A DNA stretch of 64,000 bases, taken from assembly GCA_965203755.1 (NCBI GenBank), contig OZ241910.1, forward strand, positions 2,480,001 through 2,544,000, written 5' to 3'. This stretch comes from UBA6055 sp965203755 (lineage in GTDB: Bacteria > Chloroflexota > Anaerolineae > Aggregatilineales > Phototrophicaceae). Below the pieces are notes generated by a model. The model did no database searches. It was not told the DNA's origin and saw nothing but the letters and a program-made list of their open reading frames with translations. The translations under genes and the position numbers were made by a program. Of the stretch, positions 36,740 through 46,017 are shown piece after piece. The number at the start of each line of letters is the position of its first letter. The first letter of the stretch is position 1.

Positions 36740-38062
36740 ATGCAAGCGCAGCGCCTGCTTGACAATCTTCAGGCCCAGCACAGCAAGAATATCGACGATT
36801 TTTTTGGCAATCCCAATCTGGTGGACAGCCAGAATCAGTCTGCGCCCTTTGAGCAGGTTAAGCGGGTGGCGGTCTTGACCGAATCCTTTTTGCCAAAGGT
36901 TGATGGTGTTGTCAAGACAGCCTATCTTACGATCCGCTATCTGCAAGCCACCGGCCGCGAAGTCTTGGTGCTTGCGCCTGATATTGCCGTCGATAATGTC
37001 GGCGAATCACAGGTTATCCCGCTCCCGTCGGTCGGTGTGCCACAGGCGCCCGAAACGCGGATGGCGCTGCCCAACCCGGCTGTTGCCCGACATATTGAGG
37101 CTTTCCAGCCCGATTTGATTCATCTTTTCAGCCCGGCGGCCATGGCCGTCAATGGCATGGCGGTTGGCCGGCATCTGAATCTTCCGGTGATCGCCAATTA
37201 TCAGACGGACTTGCCGGCTTATGCCGGGCAGTACGGACTCCCGCTGCTGTCGGGCCCCGTGAATCGCTGGCTGCGCTATATTCACAATGGCTGCCATCTT
37301 ACCCTGGCGCCCACCCGAACCATTATTCGGCAGTTAAGGTCCCAAGGATATCGCCGCGTTCGACATTGGGGACGGGGCGTCAATACCGAACGATTCAATC
37401 CAGTCCACCGTCGGCCGCAAATGCGCGAACGTCTGCTGAACGGACGCGACCCGAATTCGCTCCTGTGCATCTTTGTCGGCCGGCTGGCAAACGAAAAACG
37501 GGTTGATTTGCTGGTGGATGCCGCCCGGCTGCCGGGTGTATCTCTGACGATTATTGGCGATGGCGCCTTGCGCGAGGAACTCGAAACGATGTTTGCCGAT
37601 ACCGATGTCTATTTTACCGGCTATTTGATTGGCGATGAGCTTGCCCAGGCCTTTGCCAGCGCCGATGTGTTTGCCTTTACCGGCGAGAACGAAACTTTCG
37701 GTCAGGTGATTCAGGAGGCGATGGCATCGGGATTGCCGGCGGTGGTTGTTGATTCAGGAGGCGCGCCGGATGTGATTGAAGCCGGCCTTAGCGGGATGAC
37801 GGCCAAGCCGTCCTCGTCGGATTTTGCCGCCGCGATTCAATATCTGCGAGACCATCCAGCGATCCGCCGCCAGATGAGCCGCAAAGCCCGGGACATTGCG
37901 GAACAGCGGCCTTGGTCGGCGCTCATGGCGCAGGTCGAAGGTTATTATGAAGAAGCCTACAAAATGAATCAACGTTTCAAGAGGCTGTTTGGCTCGACGC
38001 ATTACCATTCGCCGTTTTTTATTCCGGCGCAGCTTGTGCGGCGGCCGCGCAGCGCATCATAG
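36740..38062 (+). CDS. Glycosyltransferase family 4 protein
   Basis: 440 residues; ATG 36740 has GGGGG 5 bp upstream. A 40-residue N-terminal lead precedes RVAVLTESFLPKVDGVVKT, the GT4 acceptor-side start. The donor-side E-x7-E motif is in GENETFGQVIQEAMASG, with IFVGRLANEKRVDLL in front. GT-B retaining enzymes of this type make glycolipids or extracellular polysaccharide; fairly close to the mannosyl/digalactosyldiacylglycerol-type enzymes by pattern, but substrate unknown. It is followed after 59 bp by methylglyoxal synthase. Confidence 0.92.
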   Translation: MQAQRLLDNLQAQHSKNIDDFFGNPNLVDSQNQSAPFEQVKRVAVLTESFLPKVDGVVKTAYLTIRYLQATGREVLVLAPDIAVDNVGESQVIPLPSVGVPQAPETRMALPNPAVARHIEAFQPDLIHLFSPAAMAVNGMAVGRHLNLPVIANYQTDLPAYAGQYGLPLLSGPVNRWLRYIHNGCHLTLAPTRTIIRQLRSQGYRRVRHWGRGVNTERFNPVHRRPQMRERLLNGRDPNSLLCIFVGRLANEKRVDLLVDAARLPGVSLTIIGDGALREELETMFADTDVYFTGYLIGDELAQAFASADVFAFTGENETFGQVIQEAMASGLPAVVVDSGGAPDVIEAGLSGMTAKPSSSDFAAAIQYLRDHPAIRRQMSRKARDIAEQRPWSALMAQVEGYYEEAYKMNQRFKRLFGSTHYHSPFFIPAQLVRRPRSAS

Positions 38063-38121
38063 CGGCGCCGTGAATAATACGCTATGCTGGCGGCGGGCTG
38101 AATCAGGGAATGGAAAACGGC

Positions 38122-38499
38122 ATGTCAGATGAAATCACACAACGGACGCTTGCGCTTATGTCTCATGATGGCAAAAAAGCCGATATGGTTGCCTTTGTGA
38201 TGGATCACAAACGGCGTTTGTCCGAATTTAACTTAGTGGCGACCCATACCACCGGCGAAATGATCGCCGAGAAGACCAGCCTCGAAGTTTCGTGCATGTT
38301 ATCCGGCCCCTACGGCGGCGATGCCCAGATCGCGGCCATGGTCGCCGAAGGCCGAATCAATGCGGTTTTCTTCTTTTTAGACCCCTTGGGCAAGCATCCT
38401 CATGACCCAGACATACAAAGCCTGCTGCGGATCTGCAATGTCCACAATGTGCCATTGGCTACCAATATCGCCACAGCCAAGCTGCTCATCAATGCCTAA
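38122..38499 (+). CDS. mgsA: Methylglyoxal synthase
   Basis: 125 residues from ATG 38122 (ATG 38110 is possible but abuts the ribosome site). Motifs LMSHDGKKADMV, ATHTTGEMI and SGPYGGDAQIAAM, the last containing the catalytic Asp, plus FFLDPLGKHPHDPDI mark MgsA. It converts dihydroxyacetone phosphate to methylglyoxal and phosphate, an overflow route that relieves phosphate shortage or sugar-phosphate stress. The sigma factor gene follows 22 bp later. Confidence 0.95.
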   Translation: MSDEITQRTLALMSHDGKKADMVAFVMDHKRRLSEFNLVATHTTGEMIAEKTSLEVSCMLSGPYGGDAQIAAMVAEGRINAVFFFLDPLGKHPHDPDIQSLLRICNVHNVPLATNIATAKLLINA

Positions 38500-38521
38500 G
38501 CGGGAAAATGAAAGGAAGATC

Positions 38522-39124
38522 GTGGCAGAGCCTGATCCAATTATTCTTGAATGGGTGGAAGCGGCCAGGAAGGGCGATCAAGACGCCTTTGCCGAGTTGG
38601 TTTATACTTTTCAGGATCCGGTTTATAACCTGTGCTATCGGATGTTAGGGGAAAGCGGCGAAGCAGAGGATGCGACCCAGGAGGCGTTCCTGCGTACCTA
38701 CACCTATCTCCACCGTTACGATACCCGACGTTCTTTCAAAACCTGGGTGATGTCGATTGCCTCGAATCATTGCATCGACCGTTTGCGAAAACGCCGTATG
38801 CAGTACGTATCACTGGATGATGAGCCGACGGCGGCGGCGCTTGCTTTGAGCAGCAGCGACCCCTTGCCCGAACAGAGGGCCCTGCAAAACGAGCGCAGCG
38901 AGGTCATCCAGGAATTGCTGTTAAAGCTGGATGCGGGGTATCGGGCTGCTGTGATTTTGCGTTATTGGTATGACTATTCGTATGCGGAGATTGCCCAGAC
39001 GATGAACACCACCGAAAGCGCGGTGAAAAGCCGTCTGTTTCGCGCCCGCCGCACATTGGCCGAGTTGATTGGCGAGGCCAATGATGAAGACCGGCTAAGG
39101 AACCCGCAGCTGAAAGGAAATTAG
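38522..39124 (+). CDS. ECF-type RNA polymerase sigma factor
   Basis: 200 residues from GTG 38522 with AGGA 5 bp upstream; upstream in-frame codons lie inside mgsA. Region 2 is FAELVYTFQDPVYNLCYRM ... DATQEAFLRTYTYLHRY and region 4 is YRAAVILRYWYDYSYAEIA ... TTESAVKSRLFRARRTL. These are group 4 (RpoE/SigW-like) features. It is followed 1 bp later by a protein with an anti-sigma-like N-terminus, so the pair probably forms a sigma/anti-sigma switch responding to envelope stress. Confidence 0.94.
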   Translation: MAEPDPIILEWVEAARKGDQDAFAELVYTFQDPVYNLCYRMLGESGEAEDATQEAFLRTYTYLHRYDTRRSFKTWVMSIASNHCIDRLRKRRMQYVSLDDEPTAAALALSSSDPLPEQRALQNERSEVIQELLLKLDAGYRAAVILRYWYDYSYAEIAQTMNTTESAVKSRLFRARRTLAELIGEANDEDRLRNPQLKGN

Positions 39125-39125
39125 A

Positions 39126-39701
39126 ATGTCCGAAAGGCAAAGCCCGCAGCGGCAGGATATGATGCAAGAATGGATTGATGGGCAGCTTTCTGATGACCGG
39201 GCGCGGCAATTGTTCGAGATGCTGGATCAAGATCAAGCCGCCGCCAAGGAATATAACCGCTTGCACAAGGTAGACGCGCTGTTCAATCGAGCTTCCCATC
39301 GGCGGGCGCCGGCGCGTTTGGCGGCGACGATTATGGCGCGGCTGGCGAAACAGGTCGAAGCGGAAACCCAGCTGTCTGACCTGCCGCCTGAAACGCAAAA
39401 GGTGATGATGCTGAGCCTGTCGGCATCAATGATGGCGATGATGCCCATCATGGAAGCCGCCTCGTGGCTGGTGCTTCATGCCCATCGCGACCCCAAGCTG
39501 CTGGGCGAGGTGATGATTCACACCATTGGCTGGATGTCATTTGTGACCGACGCCTTGATTTTGCTGCTGGAAGATGCGGAAAATCTGGCGCGCTCACAGC
39601 CCGAAGTCGCCACAGCCACACTGGCGCTGACGCCATATATGCTGGCGAGCCTGCTGGATTATATGGACGAGGCTCTGGCTGCCGAATCGCCGCCGCGCTA
39701 G
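39126..39701 (+). CDS. Putative membrane anti-sigma factor
   Basis: 191 residues, starting 1 bp after the sigma gene stop. The N-terminus MMQEWIDGQLSDDRARQLFEML matches the first helices of anti-sigma domains, but the HxxxCxxC zinc motif is absent. Two hydrophobic Met-rich stretches (about 98-122 and 130-150) could be membrane helices, although they are weak. Role inferred from position and N-terminal similarity. Confidence 0.65.
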   Translation: MSERQSPQRQDMMQEWIDGQLSDDRARQLFEMLDQDQAAAKEYNRLHKVDALFNRASHRRAPARLAATIMARLAKQVEAETQLSDLPPETQKVMMLSLSASMMAMMPIMEAASWLVLHAHRDPKLLGEVMIHTIGWMSFVTDALILLLEDAENLARSQPEVATATLALTPYMLASLLDYMDEALAAESPPR

Positions 39702-39716
39702 CGCCGCGATTGACAT

Positions 39717-40208
39717 TTACAGCCTGCCTTCATCCGGGATCATTTCAATTTTGCGGACTTTGAACGTGACGATGCCATCGGGCACTTTCACCTTGATGCG
39801 GTCGCCGACGTGTTTGCCGAGCAGGGCTTGTCCCACCGGCGAATCCAGCGAGACGCCGCGGCGCCCGTGCGTGATTTCTTCCGTATCAAGCAAATCCATC
39901 GTCAATTCTTCTTTTTCCGAAGTATCATAGACAGTCACGCGATTGCCGGGCGTAATCGTGTTTGGGTCTTCGTCGGCGTCAATGATCTCGGCGCGCGCCA
40001 GTACATTCTGAAGATGGGAAACGCGCTCATCCAAACGTTCTTTGGATATCATGGCATCAAAAAATACCGCCTCTTCACCCTGGTCATCCTCGCGCGCTTC
40101 GGCAAGCATCTCCGCGACTTTTGAGTTTTCCTCACTCGTGAGGATATTGAGCTCGCGCTGCAATTTTTCGTATCCTGGACGGGTTAACTGAATTCGTCTT
40201 TCTGCCAT
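39717..40208 (-). CDS. greA: Transcription elongation factor GreA/GreB family
   Basis: 163 residues. The N-terminal coiled coil starts RRIQLTRPGYEKLQRELN and has acidic tip residues (REDDQGEEAVF); the C-terminal FKBP-like domain reads DSPVGQALLGKHVGD. It enters the RNA polymerase secondary channel and stimulates transcript cleavage in stalled complexes. The 282-bp gap upstream has an 8-bp hairpin that may affect its expression. Confidence 0.93.
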   Translation of the reverse strand: MAERRIQLTRPGYEKLQRELNILTSEENSKVAEMLAEAREDDQGEEAVFFDAMISKERLDERVSHLQNVLARAEIIDADEDPNTITPGNRVTVYDTSEKEELTMDLLDTEEITHGRRGVSLDSPVGQALLGKHVGDRIKVKVPDGIVTFKVRKIEMIPDEGRL

Positions 40209-40302
40209 GGTTCTTCCTTTCTTGCTGCAATCACCAACTTATACGTCAATTCATGCGAAAAGTCTTGGCTATCCGGGTCAATGCGTGCGGATAGTAGATG
40301 AA

Positions 40303-40330
40303 ACGTCCTGCCAGCCATGTGACAGGACGT
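40303..40330. repeat. Perfect 8-bp inverted repeat
   Basis: ACGTCCTG (40303-40310) and CAGGACGT (40323-40330) with a 12-nt loop, between divergent greA and the YbjQ gene. No T-run follows. It could be an operator or a leader hairpin of greA. A TATAAT at 40446-40451 without a good -35 may serve the YbjQ gene. Confidence 0.5.
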
Positions 40331-40490
40331 ATAGGCGTATATCGTATGAGGGAAGGGCATGAATTATATTAGAATATGATGACTCCAAATTGCCATAGAA
40401 TATGCAAACCCCTATTTTAGGGAAACACTATACCGTAGATTTTGATATAATGAAAGCGGATTGTCAAACAAATGACAGGATTGGACAGAC

Positions 40491-40820
40491 ATGGGACAGA
40501 TTTTGATATCTACGCAAGATGAAATCGCCGGTTTTGAAATCACGAATACCTTGGGTTTGGTGCGCGGCAACACCGTTCGGGCGCGGAATGCGCTTCGGGA
40601 TATTTCAGCCGGCTTCAAGACCATCTTCGGCGGCGAAATCAGCGAATACACCACGCTCTTGACCGAAGCCCGCAATCAAGCGATTGAGCGGATGCTGGAT
40701 GATGCCGAAGCGCGCGGGGCTGATGCAGTGGTTGCCGTGCGTTTTGAGACTGCCGATGTGCTTCAGGGCGTTGCCGAAATGTACGTCTATGGAACAGCCG
40801 TCAAGCTGCGTCAAATATAG
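40491..40820 (+). CDS. YbjQ/UPF0145 family protein
   Basis: 109 residues, full family length. Signatures TLGLVRGNTVRARN, EARNQAIERMLDDAEARGADAVVAVRFET and the closing YGTAVKL strand are present. YbjQ proteins form pentameric rings and are called heavy-metal binding by some databases, but function is not established. ATG 40491 with AGGA 10 bp upstream. Confidence 0.9.
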   Translation: MGQILISTQDEIAGFEITNTLGLVRGNTVRARNALRDISAGFKTIFGGEISEYTTLLTEARNQAIERMLDDAEARGADAVVAVRFETADVLQGVAEMYVYGTAVKLRQI

Positions 40821-40844
40821 CTGCTGTGGATGCAGTCTGGGCTG

Positions 40845-41825
40845 TCATCCACGATCATAAACCTGCGGGTTGACGCAGGTCGGCAGCGGCTTTCCGCTGA
40901 TGCCGGCGATGACATTAGCGACGGCCATTTCGGACATCTTGCGCCGTGTAGCCACGCTGGCGCTGGCGATATGCGGCACGACAACACAATTGTTCAGCGT
41001 CAGCAGCGGGTCATCCGGCAGAATGGGTTCGGGTTCAGTAACATCCAGGCCAGCCGCAAGAATCTGCCCTCGCCGCAGCGCGTCGCAGAGCGCCTTGGAA
41101 TCAACAACAGCCCCTCGCGCCGTGTTCACCAGAATCGCTGTTGGTTTCATCATCTCAAGCTCTGATGCGCCAATCAGATGATGCGTCTTTTCAGTTAGCG
41201 GGACGTGCAGGCTGACATAATCGCTCTGTGCCAATAAATCTGCCAGGCTGACCTTCTCGGCGCCGACTGCGCGGATGGCGTCCTCATGTCCGCCGCCATG
41301 CGCCAGGATCCGCATCCCGAAGCCGACCGCCCGCCGCGCCACCGCCTGCCCAATGCGCCCAAACCCGACGATGCCCAGCGTCGCCCCATAGATGTCCTGT
41401 CCTGACAGCACGGTTGGATGCCAGGTTTTCCAATGTCCGGCTTTGATGTAAGCCTGCGCTTCGGGGATGCGGCGGGCGACTGCCATCAGCAGGGCAAAGG
41501 CGAAATCAGCTGTTGTTTCCGTCAGCGCGCCGGGTGTATTGCCGACTGGAATGCCGCGTTTGCTGGCGGCGGCGACGTCGATATTGTCATATCCCACCGC
41601 CATGTTGCTGATGACTTTGAGATGCGAGGCGGCGGCGATGAGCTCCGCATCGACGCGGTCGGTCAGCAGACATAATAAAGCATCCCGCCCCTTTATTTTT
41701 TGATGCAGGACGTCATAATCGGGGGGTAGGAAATCTTCCCAGACTTCAAGCTGGCAATGCTCTGCCAAGCGCTCAAGCGCGACCGGCGGCAGCCTGCGGG
41801 TTACGAAAACCGTTGCCTGACTCAT
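40845..41825 (-). CDS. D-isomer-specific 2-hydroxyacid dehydrogenase (glyoxylate/hydroxypyruvate reductase type)
   Basis: 326 residues from ATG 41825 with AAGGAG 9 bp upstream. NAD(P) site GIVGFGRIGQAVARRA near 155; catalytic Arg in VNTARGAVVD, Glu in DVTEPEP, and His in VVPHIASAS. VGYDNIDVAAASKRGIPVGNTPGALTE is typical of glyoxylate reductase/D-glycerate dehydrogenase. It would reduce glyoxylate or hydroxypyruvate and so links to glycine/serine metabolism (inference). Third gene of a run with the HerA-like and kinase-like genes. Confidence 0.92.
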   Translation of the reverse strand: MSQATVFVTRRLPPVALERLAEHCQLEVWEDFLPPDYDVLHQKIKGRDALLCLLTDRVDAELIAAASHLKVISNMAVGYDNIDVAAASKRGIPVGNTPGALTETTADFAFALLMAVARRIPEAQAYIKAGHWKTWHPTVLSGQDIYGATLGIVGFGRIGQAVARRAVGFGMRILAHGGGHEDAIRAVGAEKVSLADLLAQSDYVSLHVPLTEKTHHLIGASELEMMKPTAILVNTARGAVVDSKALCDALRRGQILAAGLDVTEPEPILPDDPLLTLNNCVVVPHIASASVATRRKMSEMAVANVIAGISGKPLPTCVNPQVYDRG

Positions 41826-41876
41826 GGCAAGGCGCTCCTTGTGTGCATTGATTGGATAAGCCATCAACCTAAGTGA

Positions 41877-42707
41877 TTAACCTGCCAGCGCCAGCGAAAC
41901 CTTGACCAAGGTTCCGTTTTGCGGCTCGCTGCGGATCGATATCGCGCCGCCGCTTTGTTCAATGAATGCCTTTGCCAGATACAATCCCAGCCCAAGCCCC
42001 TGATTGTTATCGTCAGACTGCCAGAAGGGCTGAAAAGGCTGGTTTATATTCTCGCTGCTGAAGCCATTGCCGGCGTCGCAGATGGTGATGTCGATGCGAT
42101 CCGCATAGCGCTGCGCTTCAATGCTGAAGCTGTCTACGTCGGCGTGCTGCCGGACGTTGCGGGCAATTTCCCCAAAGGCATATCCCAGACAGGCCTCATC
42201 GCCAATTATGTGGAAGGGCAGCGCAAAATCAGGCACGATAAAGTCGGAAAGGACCGCCCTTACTTTTTGGGTCAAAACCGCGCCGTCAAATTCGCTCCTG
42301 GAATAAACCAGCTTGCCATGCTTCAGCAAAGAGTAACGCCACAGATTGCTCATCATCTGTTCAATCGAAGCGACGGCAGAAACAGCGAATTCCATGATTT
42401 GCAGCTGCTCTTCAGTGAGATCGCCGTCAAAGCCGGTGATCAGATGATCCAGATTGATTTTGGTCGGGCGAATTAAGCGCTGAAAGCGGTCAAGCACCGC
42501 CGGTCGGGTGGCTGCGTTTTCGATGCCCAAGGCGGTGATGACATCCATCACCAGCGTGTGCAGCCCCCAGCAATAGGCATGAATGCGTTTATAGCATTCG
42601 CGCTGGTCGCCGGTGGTCGCGCCAAAAGCCCCGGTCATGATGGACTCCATTGAAGTGATGATATCGCTCACCGGATCCAGGAGTTTGTTATAAGATATAT
42701 TCGCCAT
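41877..42707 (-). CDS. Histidine-kinase-like ATP-binding protein lacking the phospho-acceptor histidine
   Basis: 276 residues from ATG 42707. The C-terminal HATPase domain has an N-box variant (GEIARNVRQHA), G1 ITICDAGNGF and G2 NQGLGLGLYLAKAFIEQSGG. The N-terminal helical part reads NKLLDPVSDIITSMESI, with DP in the place of the H-box (S/N)HELRTPL, so no phospho-acceptor His is visible. No sensor or membrane region. It may be a pseudokinase-like ATPase or partner for an unlinked protein. It starts 104 bp after the HerA-like gene stop, and an ORF reading into that gene is ignored. Confidence 0.75.
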   Translation of the reverse strand: MANISYNKLLDPVSDIITSMESIMTGAFGATTGDQRECYKRIHAYCWGLHTLVMDVITALGIENAATRPAVLDRFQRLIRPTKINLDHLITGFDGDLTEEQLQIMEFAVSAVASIEQMMSNLWRYSLLKHGKLVYSRSEFDGAVLTQKVRAVLSDFIVPDFALPFHIIGDEACLGYAFGEIARNVRQHADVDSFSIEAQRYADRIDITICDAGNGFSSENINQPFQPFWQSDDNNQGLGLGLYLAKAFIEQSGGAISIRSEPQNGTLVKVSLALAG

Positions 42708-42810
42708 GCGCTGATACCATCTTCCGACCAAGCCGCGAGCGAGCCTATTATGGCATAAAAGCAGTTTGTCGAGTAGCTGGAGATGGCTGCCTTTGCATCG
42801 CCCTGCGGCA

Positions 42811-44496
42811 TCAGAGACGTCGTTTCCGGCCGCTGCCCAAGGCTTCTTTCGCCTGGTCAAGATGGACCGCCTGCCCCCGCACCGATTGGTAAAAGGTTTC
42901 GTCGTAGGTGCGCGGTTTAATCACAACCGGCATCGGCACAGCATGACCCATAATAATCGCCTGCTGTTTGGTCTCCAGCCTCGCCAGCACTTCGCGCAGG
43001 CCGCCGGCGCCGCTGATGCCATTCAAGACCGCCGTAATATCCCGTTCGTTGTCGAGCAGGGCGGTCACGCGGGTGCCGATTTGTGACATGACTTCCTCGT
43101 CAATGGCGCTTGGGCGCTGGTCGACCACCAGCAGGGTCACATTGTATTTACGCATCTCGCGCGCAATGATGCCGAATGTGGTTTGGCTGGCGACCTGCGG
43201 CTCGAGGAATTTATGCGCTTCCTCAATCGTGATGAGCAGCTGCGGCGGGGCGACGCTTTGGTCACCAAGCGATTTGTCAACCATCTCGATGTAGCGCTGA
43301 TGGATACGGCGGGTGAGGTAATTGGCCACCAGCATATAGGCATCCAGCGAATTGCCATGTTTGCCGAATTCCAGCACGACGCTCTTTTTCTGATTGACGA
43401 GATACTCAATAATTTTCTGAACGCTGTCGCCGCTTTGCGCTTCAATCAGGAAATCCCAGCGCTCGAAACGCTGCAGGCGCCGCTGCAATGCCGACAACGT
43501 GCCGCCGCCGATATTCGTGTTGGCGCTTACATACTCAAAATCTGCGGCGATGCCCTTGAGCAGGCGCACAATCCAGGATTTACCCCACAATTTATGCAGG
43601 GTATAGGCGGCATCCACCATCGTATCAGACAGGTTCATGCTGGCTTTCAGCATGGCGATGTCTTCGGGTTCGATTTCATCGAAACCCAGCTTGACGGCGA
43701 AATCATATTTGGCATTGCGCCGCCGCGACGAGGCTTCGTCCAGGGTAAGAATGACTACCTTGTCAGTGAACAGCTGCTTCAGCCCTTTGACCTTGGGCCC
43801 GCGTTCCGTAGTGATTTCCCAGCCATAATCATTGTGCATATCAAAAATCAGGCTGACGCCAATGCTGCGATGAATCACGCCGGCCATCAGCACGCGCGTT
43901 AAAAAACTCTTGCCGGTGCCGGATTTGCCAAAGACGCCAACCGAGCGCTCAACCAGCCGCTTGAGGTCAAGATTGATCTGCGTTTCCTGCAACTCCAGCG
44001 GCGAGCCGACATGGAAATGCGTATCGTCCTCATCGCCAAAGACCTGGTTGACATCGGCTTCAGTGGCGTTAAAAGCCTGCCGAAAGTGCCCCGGAATCGT
44101 CTTGACCGGCAGGGGCCCCTCTAGCTCATCAATCACCAGCATCGCTGTGACCCTGATGATGCTGTAGACGATGTTGCCACTGTAGATTGCTGTGAGAAAC
44201 GGGTCATTGATGTCCGGCGGGTCGCTTTCGATCTGTGCATTGGTCGCATGGAGCGAGATGTCGTTGATCATGCAAAAGAAACGTTTGTGCTGCCCGTGGA
44301 TGACGATGTAACGTCCGATAGCCAGTTCTTCAATGGCGACATGGGCATCGAGTTTGATTGCCAGACCGCGGCTGATCGAACCGCCGACGACCACGCCGAG
44401 TTTTTCGCCCGACTGCTTCTGCGCCACATAGTCCTCAAACCCCCAAGCCTCAAGATCGTTCACATTGTCGGGTCGGTCCATCATGGCTGGCTCCAC
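42811..44496 (-). CDS. HerA-like DNA translocase/helicase (HAS-barrel + DUF87 ATPase)
   Basis: 561 residues. The N-terminal HAS-barrel (about 30-150) is followed by the FtsK-HerA ATPase with Walker A VFGKSGTGKSFLTRVL near 198, Walker B LLITIEEAHKFLEP near 415 and an arginine-rich VVDQRPSAID block. HerA hexamers translocate on DNA; archaeal and many bacterial forms act with nuclease NurA or with a defence effector, neither of which is adjacent here. The kinase-like ATPase gene follows. Confidence 0.9.
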   Translation of the reverse strand: MEPAMMDRPDNVNDLEAWGFEDYVAQKQSGEKLGVVVGGSISRGLAIKLDAHVAIEELAIGRYIVIHGQHKRFFCMINDISLHATNAQIESDPPDINDPFLTAIYSGNIVYSIIRVTAMLVIDELEGPLPVKTIPGHFRQAFNATEADVNQVFGDEDDTHFHVGSPLELQETQINLDLKRLVERSVGVFGKSGTGKSFLTRVLMAGVIHRSIGVSLIFDMHNDYGWEITTERGPKVKGLKQLFTDKVVILTLDEASSRRRNAKYDFAVKLGFDEIEPEDIAMLKASMNLSDTMVDAAYTLHKLWGKSWIVRLLKGIAADFEYVSANTNIGGGTLSALQRRLQRFERWDFLIEAQSGDSVQKIIEYLVNQKKSVVLEFGKHGNSLDAYMLVANYLTRRIHQRYIEMVDKSLGDQSVAPPQLLITIEEAHKFLEPQVASQTTFGIIAREMRKYNVTLLVVDQRPSAIDEEVMSQIGTRVTALLDNERDITAVLNGISGAGGLREVLARLETKQQAIIMGHAVPMPVVIKPRTYDETFYQSVRGQAVHLDQAKEALGSGRKRRL

Positions 44497-44671
44497 TTCA
44501 TTTTCATCACCGCGGCCGGAAAGCCATCATGCCGCCGGCTTTTGTTACAGTATACTCGCTTTCGTTCGCTGTGAATACGAGGATTTGGCAAGCGCAGCAG
44601 CCAGGAATTCCACCTCCAGGCCCCAAAAATGAGGAAAGGAAATCTACTGACTTCTTATGAGTCGTTCACGT

Positions 44672-44694
44672 CCCTCCCTCTATTGGAGGGAGGG
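44672..44694 (-). terminator. Hairpin after rplL
   Basis: Perfect 9-bp stem CCCTCCCTC/GAGGGAGGG with a 5-nt loop, 28 bp after the rplL stop on the minus strand. No T-run follows, so it is a weak intrinsic terminator or an RNA 3'-end stabiliser. Confidence 0.6.
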
Positions 44695-44721
44695 TATAAG
44701 CCTGATTGGATAAAGGCGATG

Positions 44722-45111
44722 CTACTTGAGTTCAACAACGGCGCCGACTTCTTCGAGCTTGGATTTGCTTTCTTCAGCCATGTCTTTGCTGACTTCTTCC
44801 AGGACAGTCGCCGGCGCCGATTCGACCAGCGCCTTGGCATCTTTCAAAGTCAGGGGGGTGATAGCGCGAATGGCTTTGATGACATGGATTTTCTTGGGAC
44901 CGATTTCTTTGAGGATCACATCAAATTCGGTCTGTTCTTCTTCTGGCTCTTCATCGGCGACAGCGCCGCCAGCGCCAGGCGCCATCATCATCATGCCGCC
45001 GCCAGCAGCCGCTTCGACGCCCCAGGCGTCTTCGAGCTTCTTCTTCAGGTCGGCTGCTTCCAAAATGGTCAGTGCGCTAAGCTCTTCTACTAATTTATCG
45101 AGGTCTGGCAT
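44722..45111 (-). CDS. rplL: Ribosomal protein L7/L12
   Basis: 129 residues. N-terminal dimerisation region LDKLVEELSALTILEAADLKKKLED, an Ala/Gly/Met-rich hinge, then EFDVILKEIGPKKIHVIKAIRAITPLTLKDAKALVES, the conserved C-terminal domain that recruits elongation factors. Second gene after rplJ, 76 bp apart. Confidence 0.98.
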   Translation of the reverse strand: MPDLDKLVEELSALTILEAADLKKKLEDAWGVEAAAGGGMMMMAPGAGGAVADEEPEEEQTEFDVILKEIGPKKIHVIKAIRAITPLTLKDAKALVESAPATVLEEVSKDMAEESKSKLEEVGAVVELK

Positions 45112-45187
45112 GGTTTGTTCCTTTCTTCAGGATGTCCGACAGGACAGATCGCTTCAATGTGAATACAAGATGTTCGCTGCATGGGGC

Positions 45188-45730
45188 TTATTCGCCGCCT
45201 TCTTGGTGTTTGTCCAGATACGCTTGAAGAACGTTGACAAGGCCGCCGGTCGCCTGATACAGCGCGTTGACCACACCCTGCGCTGGCGAAATCACCAAAC
45301 CGGCAAGCTGTGCGCGAAGTTCATCGAGGGTTGGCAGTTTGGAAACCGCGTCGACTTGTTGAGCATCGAGGACTTCTCCGCTCATAACACCGCCGGCCAC
45401 TTGCATCTTCTCGCTGAAATTTTCATCCTCAATGTGCTTGATCACCGCCCTGGAAACACCGGGCATATTGTCGCGCCCGAATATAATCGCAACCGGCCCT
45501 CGCAGCAGGTCTTCCGGCACAATCCAGTTGGCTTGTTCCAGCGCTTTGCGAATCAGGGTATTTTTGACGACGGCATACAATCCGTTCTGCTCGCGGACAG
45601 TATTTCGCAGCCCCTGAACCTCGGCGACGGTAAGTCCCTGCGTTTTCACCAGAACAAAACCATCACTCTCATTGAGAATATCAACATACCTGGCGACAAG
45701 CTCTTGTTTGCGTGCTTTTGAAATGGGCAA
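45188..45730 (-). CDS. rplJ: Ribosomal protein L10
   Basis: 180 residues from TTG 45730, which is fixed by GGAG 6-7 bp upstream and by the standard start PISKARKQELV. L10 anchors L7/L12 dimers on the 50S stalk. rplK and rplA are not upstream, so the usual rplKAJL cluster is split here. A long leader with a terminator-like hairpin precedes it, as expected for L10 autoregulation. Confidence 0.97.
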   Translation of the reverse strand: MPISKARKQELVARYVDILNESDGFVLVKTQGLTVAEVQGLRNTVREQNGLYAVVKNTLIRKALEQANWIVPEDLLRGPVAIIFGRDNMPGVSRAVIKHIEDENFSEKMQVAGGVMSGEVLDAQQVDAVSKLPTLDELRAQLAGLVISPAQGVVNALYQATGGLVNVLQAYLDKHQEGGE

Positions 45731-45748
45731 GTGTCGCTCCTTTCTGCG

Positions 45749-45777
45749 TTAGCCTTCAGTCTGTAATCCCGGCTAAC
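45749..45777 (-). promoter_or_regulatory. Leader hairpin next to the rplJ ribosome site
   Basis: GTTAGCC/GGCTAAC, a 7-bp stem with a 15-nt loop, ends about 8 nt before the rplJ AGGAG. It could be the L10 binding or translation-control element. This is an inference from position; no family model was run. Confidence 0.45.
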
Positions 45778-45788
45778 CCGACCGAATC

Positions 45789-45816
45789 AAAAAAGCGCCC
45801 CGCAGTCAGAGGTCGC
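45789..45816 (-). terminator. Attenuator-like terminator in the rplJ leader
   Basis: On the minus strand GCG-A-CCTC pairs with GGGGCGC around a 7-nt loop, followed by six T residues. It lies between the promoter at 46018-46045 and rplJ, about 60 nt before the start codon. Confidence 0.65.
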
Positions 45817-46017
45817 CCAAAATTCAAACATAAAAACCTGAATGAATGTCTTTGCGTTCCCCTCGGCCGGACATTAAGGACAGTGGTCCGCCGGCTGTCT
45901 GCGGTTTGCGTCGCTATGCGGTTGTTCGCCGCTCGCGCGGCGGGAACAGTGCCGTTTATTACCAGATAGGAGGGAGACATGGCACCGCCGCCTGCGCCGA
46001 CGCGAGCGACAATGTGC

